From assembly GCA_951394045.1 (NCBI GenBank), contig OX595985.1, positions 2,666,001-2,730,000 on the forward strand: a stretch of 64,000 nt of DNA, read 5' to 3'. Below, one piece after another: positions 1 to 9,359 of the stretch. Below the pieces are notes generated by a model, which was given only the letters and a program-made list of their open reading frames with translations, searched no databases and was not told where the DNA came from. The DNA comes from Nitzschia sp. DOCU1. Taxonomy: Eukaryota > Bacillariophyta > Bacillariophyceae > Bacillariales > Bacillariaceae. The position numbers and the translations under genes are program-made. Every line of letters begins with the position of its first letter. The first letter of the stretch is position 1.

Positions 1-1736
1 TCCTGTTTCTCTCGAGGGAGTTTCTACTGGCACCTCCTCAAGCCAGGGAGGCCCTCTGCTTCGTCATCGCCTTCAAAAGCGCGATACGAATTTGCACGCT
101 TCGGGGTTCCCCTCCTTTGCTGCCTCTGCGGCGGCCCAGTACGAGGACTTTACTAGAGATGGATACCCAGAGAGGCAAGGACGTTATAGTTTTACCGGCT
201 CCCCCATTCGAGAGATGGAGTTTGAGTCCTCCAATACTCCCGTGGGACAACCAGGCGATTCTTCCATGTTCTCCATACCTCACAAGGTTCGAAGACTTTC
301 CAAGCAACACGATGCACCGGCCGCTGAGGCGTTCAACACAGACTTTTATGTCGCGATTAATAATCAACAGAAGAGGCCTCCACAGCTGGACGTGGAGGAA
401 GCCGAGTATGGAGCGCGTAACAAGAATCATTCTTATTACCGTGTGGGTGACGAGATTAGTCCAACGGACGTGATGTCCTTTCCCATGATGATGAGCGCTC
501 CAAACTCTCCAGGGACACCAGTGCCTCCCACTCCCTCCAAGCCCCGAAATTATCGCCGACGCCCCAAGACTCGATACACCCCAGTGCGTAAATCGGTCGT
601 CCCCCAAACACCCATACCGGAACGTCGTGCTAGAGGTAACTTTTGCAGTCAAAGTACCGACGAAGATGATAGTGATCGAGAAATGACTACCTCCAAGCCC
701 CGAGCCCAATCTCGGTTCTATTCTGACTTTGATGTCATTGCGGAGCTGGGAAATGGAAGTTTTGGGAATGTATTCAAGGTCATGAGTCGTCTGGATGGCT
801 GTATGTATGCCATCAAGGTTGCACACCGGCCGGCAAAGGGGAATTCGGATAAGGACCGCATGCTGAAAGAGGTGAGTTGCAGCACTCGGCGTGCTACTCT
901 GCATCTTCCCGTATTGAGTTCCTTACATGTTTCTCACACGATTTTTTCCACAGGTCTATGCGTTGGCGGCGCTGTCGGATCAGGCAGACACAGCCACATT
1001 TCATATTGTACGCTATCATCAGGCCTGGATGGAAGAGCAACGACTCTACATCCAAACGGAGTTGTGCACTAGCACACTCTCTGCGGAAATCGAACATCTT
1101 TCTCCGGTCCTCCTTTCTGTCGAGAGACGATACAAGTTCTTGCGTGAGATTTGCCTGGCCCTAGAATTCATTCACAAGAATGGAATGGTGCACCTGGATA
1201 TCAAGCCTGAGAACATTTTCATAAAAAATGATCAATTTAAGCTTGGAGACTTTGGGCTAGTCTCCACGGTTTCGTCGCATGATGTGGAGGAAGGTGACTC
1301 TCGCTACATGTCGATGGAGCTATTGTCTGGCGATCACAACGACCTGACGAAATCAGACATCTTCTCGCTCGGGATTTCTCTCTACGAAATCTGCCTCGGT
1401 GGCGTTCGCCCTCTACCAACTAACGGGCCCGAATGGCAAGCCCTGAGAGCAGCCAATTTTGCAACCCTCGCCAACACTCCAGGCGAGATGGAACGCATCA
1501 TCAAGGTGATGATGGATCCTGATGCGGCGGCTCGGCCGAGTGCACACGAACTACTGAAGCGCCCCCAACTTTTGAGTGCCGAACAAAAGGCACTGTTGGC
1601 GGAGCGCAACAAGGTGGTGCAAGCCAATCTTGCCTTGGCGGAACAAGCAGACCGTTTAAAAAAGCTGACCCCGCCCCCACCCCCGATTCCATCACGACGT
1701 GTGCTGGTGCGAGCCAATACTTGGAATGGAAGCTAA
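1..1736 (+). CDS. Wee1-like protein kinase, 5' partial
   Basis: Cell-cycle inhibitory kinase of the Wee1/Myt1 group, which phosphorylates the inhibitory tyrosine (or Thr/Tyr) of cyclin-dependent kinase. The frame is open from the window edge with no ATG before position 92, so the true start lies upstream. A disordered Ser/Pro-rich N-terminus with a possible CDK-site region (TPVPPTPSKP) precedes the kinase domain. Visible motifs are the glycine loop GNGSFGNV, the lysine in YAIKVA, the catalytic loop HLDIKPENIF, the metal-binding GDFGLVS and the Wee1-type activation segment EGDSRYMSMELL. An intron lies at 872-953 (GTGAGT...CACAG); splicing joins ...MLKE to VYALAAL in frame. The C-terminus ends in a short Ala/Leu helix and a Pro-rich tail. 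Seen: motifs and splice signals. Inferred: CDK substrate. Wee1 versus Myt1 cannot be settled here, although no membrane segment follows the kinase domain, which favours Wee1. Confidence 0.88.
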
Positions 1737-1817
1737 ACCATTTCATTGTAAACTAATCTTTAAGCGCGCATTCAAAAAAGTAAGCTGACTTCTTATACTT
1801 AGTAGCAGTTTGACGTT

Positions 1818-4199
1818 TTACTCTACTAGCTCTTCCGGTAGACAATTCTGAAGCACAACAGCTTTCATGACGGCATACGGAGCCGTTCGACCCGTCCAGA
1901 GCTCAAATTGTCCCACACCTTGTTCCCATAACATTTCAGACCCACGTACCACTGAGCAGCCAGCCGCTTCAGCTTGATCGAGCAATTTCGTATGGTACGG
2001 TTTGTAATTGACGTCGAAAATGACTGGTTTTGATTCGTCGTCGAGTAGCCACTGGGGTAAAACAAAGTTAGCTGCAGCGGGCAAGGTGCTGATTATGACC
2101 ATCACACTGTTTGTCGATGCTCCTTCGCCTTTCAGCAAGCTACCCAAGCAATCTTCACCCTCCTGATCCAAGCTAGATATCACCGTGCCGCCAAAGGACT
2201 CTGCCAAGTCAGCGGCCTTTTCCGGTGTGCGGTTGTAGTAGATGCGCTTCAGACCCAACTTGACGGCAGCATATGCTGCGGCTCGAGCTGTACCGCCGCC
2301 GCCAAGAATTAATGCGTATGGCTTGGACGCTTCTCCCGACTTGACTCCCAATTGACGCTCTAGAGGGTTGAAGATTCCCTTCCAATCTGTGTTATCACCA
2401 TATATTACTTGTTTCATTTCATCACCTTGGATTTCTTGCTTTGCGATCAGAGTATTAACACTTCCTATTGTTTGAGCGGCATCGCTCATAACGTCCACGT
2501 AAGGAATTATAGATTGCTTGTGAGGAATCGTGACACTGCAGCCACCATACAAAAGGTCTTTGAAAAAGTCGGAATTCACAAAGTCCTCAACCTTTTCCAC
2601 ATCCGCACGTCCGTACTGATGGGGCAATCGGGTCGCCTGAAAGGCTGCACCTTGCATTTGTGGACTCACAGAATAAGCAATATTGTGCCCCAAAATGGCG
2701 TAACGTCGGCCCTGAATGATCTTTGTCAAGACTCGAGCAGCCATAATCTCACTGGCCGTCATTTGTCCCGGGGCCGCTTTGAATGGAAGGGACTCATGCG
2801 TCACAGGCGTAAACGGAATGTTGACAACACGAGAAAATTGACCCACATCGCCAAGAATCAGCGACACGTTTGGAATAACAGGCTTTCCTTCCTTTTCGGC
2901 CAAGGCTGTGGCAATCAATGCTGCTTCGTGGGCCATGCGGTCCTTCTCCTTTGAGTTGATCGATAGGACTACCTTCGCACCATGAGAACGTCCGTCCAGG
3001 GCACATTGCTGGAAAAGTCGCACGGCCTCTTCTTGAGATACTTCTTGACCTACAACGTGGTGACTACCAAGAATCTGACTGGAATATCGCTTTTCTGACA
3101 AGGATAGCAAGGCATCCGTCTTTTCCTTGTCCCATGCACTCTCAACATCCAGAACCTCAACGCCGGCACGAAGGCCCCATTCGAGCATGTCGAACATCTG
3201 AGCGATGCCGGCCTCATCATCGGGATACGTTCCTGCTTGGTGACGAGTCCGAACCGTGTACACAATAGGCATGACATCATCCAATACTCTTCCCGAGAAG
3301 GGCAGAGCTGGTACTCGTACTACCGAAGTACGACAATACCGACGCAAAAGTTGCATTCCATAAATCAGATCGAACCGGCTGTCGCGGCAGTCCAACAAAT
3401 CGGTTCGATACTCCATGGCGTCGATATCCAGGCACATCTCCTTCACATAGGGCTCTACTTGAGAGATTTCGGGAAAGCTCAAGGACAAGAAAAAAGTGTG
3501 TTCTCCCATGGTGAGATGAGCCGTATTAGTCGTCGGAGTATTGGCTCCAGGGATAGCAGGAGCAAGCCGAGCGCGAGCAATCAATCGTGATAGTTCCCAC
3601 TGAATATGTTCCCACTCTGAATCATCATCACCCTTGGTACCTTCATCCTTTATACAGAGCTCAAAATCAGAGTTTGGAACCAGCAAGTCGGCTTCCAACT
3701 TTGCCTTTCTTGCATTTGCGTCAGCATCACCCAAGTCTCCGACATTGACGTACACCGACAAGATTCCTGAATCATACAAACTTGTTGCGGTTGCGGCAAG
3801 ATTTCCTCCATCTCTGGAAAAGTCTGCTACGATCATATTTGGCCATCGATACTTCTTACTGGTGATCTCGTCGAGAATGCCGGACAATGGCAAGTGCACA
3901 ACTCCACCATCCGCTTGACTGGGAAAGTTGTCTTGAAGAAACGACGTTGCCAGTCGATCAAGTTCGTTTCCTTTTCCAGAAAATCCAATCAACATGATTG
4001 GCTTATCATAGTCATGGAAAATATTTCGCTGGATGCTGGCTTCCGATGTCATGGCTGACGACGACACTGTTGTGGCGGTGCAGGTTCTTCCTGCATTTCC
4101 ACTGCTCTTGTTGATCCATCCAGCCGGCTGGTGACTGACAAAGCCATGTGAAGTAGGCAACCACACTACTATCCCAAGTAACAACAAGGGGGCTATCAT
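1818..4199 (-). CDS. Plastid 3-dehydroquinate dehydratase / shikimate dehydrogenase fusion
   Basis: Bifunctional shikimate-pathway enzyme (793 aa) converting 3-dehydroquinate to 3-dehydroshikimate and then, with NADPH, to shikimate. The N-terminus is a hydrophobic signal peptide followed by Phe at about residue 20 (SHG|FVSHQ), the diatom signature for stromal targeting. Residues about 65-215 look like a decayed shikimate-kinase fold ([10 protein letters not shown] lacks the P-loop GK[S/T]). Residues about 230-480 are type I DHQase, with EYR at 263-265, the His pair at 380-381, the Schiff-base Lys in GAKVVLS (409) and the APGQMT end. Residues about 500-793 are SDH, with SVSPQ, VTIPHK (Lys561), GDNTDW (Asp605), the nucleotide loop LGGGGTAR and NRTPEKA. 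The order matches the last three modules of fungal AROM. No intron is needed. The ATG at 4199 is the first in frame and gives the signal peptide. Confidence 0.93.
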   Translation of the reverse strand: MIAPLLLLGIVVWLPTSHGFVSHQPAGWINKSSGNAGRTCTATTVSSSAMTSEASIQRNIFHDYDKPIMLIGFSGKGNELDRLATSFLQDNFPSQADGGVVHLPLSGILDEITSKKYRWPNMIVADFSRDGGNLAATATSLYDSGILSVYVNVGDLGDADANARKAKLEADLLVPNSDFELCIKDEGTKGDDDSEWEHIQWELSRLIARARLAPAIPGANTPTTNTAHLTMGEHTFFLSLSFPEISQVEPYVKEMCLDIDAMEYRTDLLDCRDSRFDLIYGMQLLRRYCRTSVVRVPALPFSGRVLDDVMPIVYTVRTRHQAGTYPDDEAGIAQMFDMLEWGLRAGVEVLDVESAWDKEKTDALLSLSEKRYSSQILGSHHVVGQEVSQEEAVRLFQQCALDGRSHGAKVVLSINSKEKDRMAHEAALIATALAEKEGKPVIPNVSLILGDVGQFSRVVNIPFTPVTHESLPFKAAPGQMTASEIMAARVLTKIIQGRRYAILGHNIAYSVSPQMQGAAFQATRLPHQYGRADVEKVEDFVNSDFFKDLLYGGCSVTIPHKQSIIPYVDVMSDAAQTIGSVNTLIAKQEIQGDEMKQVIYGDNTDWKGIFNPLERQLGVKSGEASKPYALILGGGGTARAAAYAAVKLGLKRIYYNRTPEKAADLAESFGGTVISSLDQEGEDCLGSLLKGEGASTNSVMVIISTLPAAANFVLPQWLLDDESKPVIFDVNYKPYHTKLLDQAEAAGCSVVRGSEMLWEQGVGQFELWTGRTAPYAVMKAVVLQNCLPEELVE

Positions 4200-4400
4200 G
4201 CTTCGATCCGTTTAGGTGCAAACTGACAGCATCCAATGAATACACCGCCCATCATCATGGTCGGAGGGAGATCTGAACGCATGCAGGGATCGCTCAGCAT
4301 CCATCCGAAAGTTTGTGGGTGAGCGGACGAAGGACGGACAATGACGTCATTTGTGAGACCTGAAAAAATGGTGGCAGGTGCGCGCGAGGTTTTCTGTAAT

Positions 4401-5188
4401 GCTGGAGCATTCGGGAATACGTACGAAGGTCAGACTAGGGCTATATAATTGCAATCACCCCTGAAGGCCCATTCGGCGGAATTCCAATGATTGCTCGCGT
4501 GACTCATATTCAGTAGATTTTCCTTAAGTAGAAATTCCTTAAGGATTTTTTCCTTAATGTCAGTAGATTCTACTGAATTCCAAAAGTCATTCAGTAGATT
4601 TTCCTTAATATCAAAAGTCATAATGATTCCAAAAGTCATTCAGTAGATTTTCCTGAATATCAACAGTCATAATGATTCATCACAGCGGGCAGGCGCCGTA
4701 GAAAGATTTCTGAAAGTGCAACGACGCGACCGCAGCAAAACACAACACACAACAACACAAAACACAACAACTCAAATGGCGTGCACCGCATCTGCAAACT
4801 TCGTCTTATTAAGCTAGTGTCCATGTCGTAACCTATTAATTATTTTTCTCTCACGTGTTCTCAATTGTCTGTCAAACCCGCGGTCTGTCCAATGACCCAC
4901 CGTTCTCTACATTCAGGAAAATTTCCTTAATTTGGTCCGTCCGACGACCGACCCTTCGGAAGACATTCAGGAAAATTTCCTTAAATGGTCCGTCCGACGA
5001 CCGACCGATTAAGGAAAATTTACTTAATCAGGAAAATCTACTTTCCTTAAGGAATTTCTACTTAAGGAAAATCTACTGAATATGAGTCACGCGAGCAATC
5101 ATTGGAATTCTGCCGAATGGGCCTTCAGGGGTGATTGCAATTATATAGCCCTAGTCTGACCTTCGTACGTATTCCCGAATGCTCCAGC
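4401..5188. mobile_element. 788-bp foldback / MITE-like element with about 145-bp inverted arms
   Basis: Positions 4401-4545 and 5044-5188 are inverted repeats that pair without an indel (p pairs with 9589-p), with only about one mismatch seen (ggcgg versus ggcag). The ends are GCTGGAGCATTCGGG. The interior carries many copies of the short words TTCCTTAA and CAGTAGATTTTCC, a direct repeat of about 48 bp around 4580-4680, and two copies of TGGTCCGTCCGACGACCGAC on the right side. No coding frame is convincing. I find no clear target-site duplication (left flank ...CTGTAAT, right flank TACGGA...). It sits 56 bp left of the tyrosine-recombinase element pair but shares no termini with it. Most likely a non-autonomous DNA transposon. 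Confidence 0.75.
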
Positions 5189-5231
5189 TACGGAGTCTAC
5201 CTCATGACGCGCGAAATTAAAGGCAGACTAC

Positions 5232-5244
5232 CTCTACTACTACG
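5232..5244. other. Left half of the inferred recombinase target site (attL-side host flank)
   Basis: Host DNA directly left of the first element is CTCTACTAC (5232-5240) followed by TACG. Host DNA directly right of the second element is GTAGTAGAG (23541-23549), the exact reverse complement of the 9-bp left arm. Removing both elements and one copy of the shared ACG leaves a 22-bp site with 9-bp perfect inverted arms and a 4-bp spacer. Tyrosine recombinases characteristically bind inverted arms around a short crossover spacer. The arms and the ACG are seen; their role as a target is inferred. Simple CTA/TAG repeats are common nearby, so chance contributes some risk. Confidence 0.55.
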
Positions 5245-6484
5245 TAAGGCCCAAAATTCCACCCATGTGGTATTTTTGTACCAAAATTCCATTTCCCCGT
5301 ATGTAGAAATACTGATACCGTCATTGGAGTTTGTGGATTTCTCGTGGTGTTGACGTGGCAAATCCACTGCGGAGTGGACAGGAATCGTGGAGTTTAGGGG
5401 CCAAAAATTCCACAATACGATCCGCAATACCAAATTCTGCTCTCGCACACGTGTGTTTGAGAATGACAAAACGCAACAACAAACTATGACAACACACCAA
5501 TGCATCTGGCCCATATGCCAATCCGGACTGCAAACCTGGGGACTTACACAGCAAAGCGAATGCACCCATCGGCATGATTTGATTGTATGCCTTGCAAGTC
5601 AACAGGTTTTGGGTTTGCACCGAACGAGTTGCTGGAAGGCGCCCCCGTCCCAAACGAGTGCTTTGGGCTGAACAATTGCAGCAACAATCAACCCGCTGCC
5701 GCTGGGAGAAACAATGACGACGATGATTCATCTGACGATGACAATGGTCCCACAAATGGAGAAGACCCCCCAAACCACAGATGGATCAAGAACAAATTGC
5801 CAACAATGGGCAGTCAGCTGAGTGCCTTGGCCGGTATGTCTGTGGTATGACTGCGGTGGTGCCAATGATTGTTGCGACCCAAAGACAAACACAAAAAGGA
5901 AGATGACAAGAAGAAACGTGCAATATTTATTTGAGCATGCCAAGCCCCATCAACGAAACCACGGCCCAAGCAGCCATAAATATTGCTAGTAATGTGGCTG
6001 CAACAAGGGGTATACTGCAATAAGAAAGACAACGAACGGTTGACAGCTAGAAAGAAAAAGAAATTGTAGACTTTGCAAACTAATAGTAGAATCTATCACA
6101 CTCCTAGGTACTAAAATTTAGAGTTAAAGCGGCGCTCTAGCAGCAGAGACTTGATGGAATAGAGTTCTTCTTTCATTGTTGGCTGCTCTCGTGCCGCCCA
6201 TTCAATTTTATCAGGAGCAAGGATGTACAACAAAGTACTTTACTGCCGTGTACAGAATAAAGTGAACAGTACTACACCTGTCAGAAATAGCTACTGTAGC
6301 TAGCTAGAGAACGGTATGGTGTTGGCCATCCAGTCGATCAACACGCAATTTTGCACCGACTCCTCGCTTTTAGGTAGTGGTAACGTCGTTCGACTGATGC
6401 GAACCCTTCCGACATAGACGATCGTTGGTTACACGGGATTGTGGTGTGGAATTTTGTGTGGAGTATTTTGCGACTATTTTCACG
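5245..6484 (+). mobile_element. Internally deleted, non-autonomous copy (E1) of the tyrosine-recombinase element
   Basis: This 1,240-bp segment consists of the first 35 bp of the adjacent 17-kb element (5245-5279 equals 6485-6519) fused to that element's last 1,207 bp (5278-6484 equals 22334-23540, constant offset 17,056). I read no indel or substitution. The two parts overlap at a 2-bp GT present on both sides, the footprint expected of a microhomology deletion removing 15,816 bp. It starts TAAGGCCC and ends TTTTCACG like the full element and abuts it head-to-tail with ACG at each junction. It encodes nothing convincing. The two 1.2-kb copies could be mistaken for LTRs, but the copied 35-bp left end argues for a deletion derivative in tandem. 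It would depend on the recombinase of the neighbouring copy. Confidence 0.8.
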
Positions 6485-6502
6485 TAAGGCCCAAAATTCC
6501 AC
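6446..6502. other. Element-element junction with subterminal inverted repeats
   Basis: At the E1-E2 junction the right end (...CTATTTTCACG) meets the left end (TAAGGCCC...), the same joint an excised circle would have. GTGGAATTTTG (6446-6456) and CAAAATTCCAC (6492-6502) are perfect 11-bp inverted repeats across the joint with a 35-bp gap. The same words occur near the outer ends at 5252-5262 and 23502-23512. Further near-copies of CAAAATTCCA lie at the start of the 1.2-kb right-end region (about 22337) and about 120 bp inside it. These are good candidates for recombinase-binding sites, but the crossover ACG (6482-6484) is off-centre between the two arms, so accessory binding is as likely as core binding. 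Confidence 0.55.
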
Positions 6503-6690
6503 CCATGTGGTATTTTTGTTGTATATATAATTCTTTTTAAGTACCAAACTTTTAAGCGAATATTTGGCGACCGAAGCCCCTACCCACCACTCCATCTAGT
6601 CCTCGATTGCCACTCACCCTTCGGTCATCCTCAGGGGGTGTGTCACGTCCCCACATTCCTACCCCAACCAAGCAACGTCACCTTTGAGCA

Positions 6691-9252
6691 ATGGATGGTC
6701 AGATTGCCTTTTCTGACTCCTCGTTAGCCATCCCTCCACAATTTTCCAAGAGTTCCAACATGCCACCTTCCAACCTACCCAATCCAGCTCCAGACCCGGC
6801 ACTATGGCAGGATACTTCATTTCACTTCTCACTAGATGCCCGCTGCATGGATAGGTTCATCAACAGATACCTAGGACAAAAGGTGATTGATGGGCTAGTC
6901 GCCGCCGCCGAAAGATTAAGAATCCAGATCCCTGATTGCAATATCCTCTGGCTCACCAACCATGCTGGCAGGTACCAGCAATATGCTGATCCAGATGACC
7001 GAAAAACACAGGAACAACTTCAACAAGCATGTTTTGCAGGGTTGTCGACAGAGGAACGGGATACACAGTTCCTGTCCAAATACCACAAGGAGGTGGCTTC
7101 TTCCCCTCGCTTTCGTGGTTCCAGTCTCAAGCCCACAACCACCAATTCCTACGAGGATAAGCTAGGCAAGCTTTGGATGTTCCTAGCAATGTTGGGCGAT
7201 TACGAGAGTATGTTGATTCTTCTTGCAACACCCCCCATTGCATTTATTCCATCCATAAATGCAGACCACCTTAAGGCATATTGCGACCATCGATTTCTGC
7301 TAAAGAAGTCCCCACTGTTCTGCCCCAATACAAGCGATCAACCACTCTGTGATGTTCATGATGTACCAATTCTTGCAGAAGGTGGAACCTTCAACCACCA
7401 CCGGTTTCAAAGTTTATTTGCGGCTGTCACCTTTCTATGCACCAAGCACAAGAATGGTGGGAACTACACCCCTCGCTGCGAAAACTGCTTCAACCATTTT
7501 ATCAACCGTCAACTGACCCCCTGCCAATATCACCCAATCCAGAACTTCTGTAACACAGGCAATCCAATTTGCTCTGATGTAGCTAAAATGCTAAGAAAGT
7601 GGCTTATGGCCGAGAACAACCGGCGAAACTACTGTGTCCGAAAACGTGACGTACTTCTTCCCTCCGATCTTGTGGACATTCACCACCATGTTACCCAGGC
7701 TGACTTCCACATCACCCAGTTCCAATTTTATGTGATGTTACTCAATGCCCTTGATGGGGCCCTCCGATTTGATGGTTTGCACGACGTATCTTTTCAGGAT
7801 TTCGAGAAAGACGAACATCGGCAACTTTGGCAAGTCAATAGTCACTGTGGAATTAAGTACCTGGTTCAAGGTGTAAAGGAGAAAAACGACAACCAGGTTC
7901 ACCTTTACAAAATTTCCTTTAAAGATGACTTTCCCGAGCAATGCTATCTCCGCCATCTCCTTATTTTCATTCACTGTGCAACTCATGACTCAGGTCACGT
8001 TTTCCGACGTCACGTTTTTGCACATTCAGGCAACCCGGCACCGGGCAACGTTGACAATGAACCACCCATAGGGGACGACCACCCTGTGCCTCATCAATCA
8101 TTCCACAACTGGATCTGCTCACGTCTCCGCCTAAACTGCCGCCACACTCTCAAACCTGGCCTGCTGAAGTGGGGCACTCATTCCCTAAGGCGTACCTTTT
8201 ATTTCTTCTGGGCACTGGGTGGTGGCGAGTTCGAAGCTGCCAAGAGAAACGCTCGCCACAAGGACACTGCTACTGCCCTTGGCTACCAGGCGGACTCTGC
8301 AGTCCTAGTTCGGGAAATCCATTCCAACCCCAAAGCAGCCATTATACAACGAATTTGGCCAGCACAAGAGCGCCTCTTGTGCCAAGGCGGACACTCCCTT
8401 ATGCGAATTCACCAATTTTCTGCAGACATCCCAATCGAGCTAGGTGGACTTTCAGAAGCGGCAAGTTATTTTGTTACCAAAATGCTGGGTGTGCCTAGCA
8501 ACAGCCCCATCTATCGCAATGCGGGGCAGTTGTGCCAACTTTCCTATACCAGAAAATTTACAGACAACAGGGCTAAAGCCTCATACCTGGAGTGGGTCGA
8601 GGAAAGTTTAAACCCAGATCAACGCCAAAAAGCTTTATCCCTTTTTCACAATGCGGTGGAAGAGGAGGTATCTTTACAATTGCAAGGCAGTTCCCCTGAA
8701 TCTACTGCTCCAAGTCCTGCAGCTGCACGAGGTACCATCCAACCATCCCCGACAGATGAACACAAGCCAGCAGCCAGCAATGCCTCCCAAGCAACCACTC
8801 CCTCACCACTACCTCCCACGCTACCAGGTTTCCACTTTACAGGTGTCACTGACCACGGATCAATTATTCCTCTGGAAATACTAGTCAAGGCAGGTACAAC
8901 CACAACAGGTAGAGTTCAATACAAAGTCAAGCCTGACATCCTTCCAAGGCTTTCAGGGCACCATGGTGAATTGGTGATCAGGGTTCTGTATAGACTCATG
9001 CATGAGGTTGCCAGCATTGCTTTTGACGGTCAGCAGCCACCTGTACCCTTCGACCTACTCTACGAACAAGGGCGCAAAAAATGTCGACCATCCAGACACA
9101 TTTTCAAGAAGTACCTCAACGCACTGCACCTTTGTATCCGAGTTTGTCATTCCAACAATATCAACAGCTTCATTGATGCTAACCCATCTTGGTGTATCAG
9201 CAATCCCCCTGTTTGCATCAAATGCTACCCACAAGTCCTACCCTCTAGTTAA
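6691..9252 (+). CDS. Tyrosine recombinase (Crypton-like integrase/transposase) of the 17-kb element
   Basis: 853-aa protein with the tyrosine-recombinase active site: Arg359 in ALRFDGL, a candidate beta-hairpin Lys near GIKYLVQGVKEK, His497-x2-Arg500 in THSLRRT, His523 in ARHKD and nucleophile Tyr532 in ALGYQ. The nine-residue His-Tyr spacing fits the family. Before the catalytic domain a Cys-rich stretch (Cys263, Cys266, Cys278 and following His/Cys) may bind zinc. After Tyr532 there are about 320 further residues with a Pro/Ser-rich linker and a folded-looking C-terminus (LYRLMHEVASIAF), longer than typical phage or Crypton recombinases. It would catalyse strand exchange during excision and integration through a 3'-phosphotyrosyl intermediate in the nucleus. 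The ATG at 6691 lies 206 bp inside the element's left end. Seen: catalytic residues. Inferred: that it moves this element and its deletion derivative. Confidence 0.88.
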   Translation: MDGQIAFSDSSLAIPPQFSKSSNMPPSNLPNPAPDPALWQDTSFHFSLDARCMDRFINRYLGQKVIDGLVAAAERLRIQIPDCNILWLTNHAGRYQQYADPDDRKTQEQLQQACFAGLSTEERDTQFLSKYHKEVASSPRFRGSSLKPTTTNSYEDKLGKLWMFLAMLGDYESMLILLATPPIAFIPSINADHLKAYCDHRFLLKKSPLFCPNTSDQPLCDVHDVPILAEGGTFNHHRFQSLFAAVTFLCTKHKNGGNYTPRCENCFNHFINRQLTPCQYHPIQNFCNTGNPICSDVAKMLRKWLMAENNRRNYCVRKRDVLLPSDLVDIHHHVTQADFHITQFQFYVMLLNALDGALRFDGLHDVSFQDFEKDEHRQLWQVNSHCGIKYLVQGVKEKNDNQVHLYKISFKDDFPEQCYLRHLLIFIHCATHDSGHVFRRHVFAHSGNPAPGNVDNEPPIGDDHPVPHQSFHNWICSRLRLNCRHTLKPGLLKWGTHSLRRTFYFFWALGGGEFEAAKRNARHKDTATALGYQADSAVLVREIHSNPKAAIIQRIWPAQERLLCQGGHSLMRIHQFSADIPIELGGLSEAASYFVTKMLGVPSNSPIYRNAGQLCQLSYTRKFTDNRAKASYLEWVEESLNPDQRQKALSLFHNAVEEEVSLQLQGSSPESTAPSPAAARGTIQPSPTDEHKPAASNASQATTPSPLPPTLPGFHFTGVTDHGSIIPLEILVKAGTTTTGRVQYKVKPDILPRLSGHHGELVIRVLYRLMHEVASIAFDGQQPPVPFDLLYEQGRKKCRPSRHIFKKYLNALHLCIRVCHSNNINSFIDANPSWCISNPPVCIKCYPQVLPSS

Positions 9253-9359
9253 TTCCAGGACCTTGACCTTCCACCCTGTTCCGAGTTTGAACCCCCCCAA
9301 CAATTCAACGGAGTACATCATTTAATGAACCAAACACACTATAGCAACACAGCAGTCCA
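9253..9359. other. Recombinase gene 3' region before the satellite
   Basis: AT-rich, CAA-rich spacer between the recombinase stop codon and the first satellite unit. I see no further gene in it. Confidence 0.4.

Noticed and set aside
92..872. Start of the Wee1-like kinase at 92
   Set aside because: The codon is TTG and the frame is open to the window edge, so the gene is 5' truncated.
4391..5195. Target-site duplication for the foldback element
   Set aside because: Flanks CTGTAAT and TACGGA share only TA at offset positions, which is not convincing.
5197..5773. Minus-strand frames in both copies of the right-end region (also 22172-22829)
   Set aside because: They overlap each other in several frames, run across the element boundary into unrelated DNA and show no domain.
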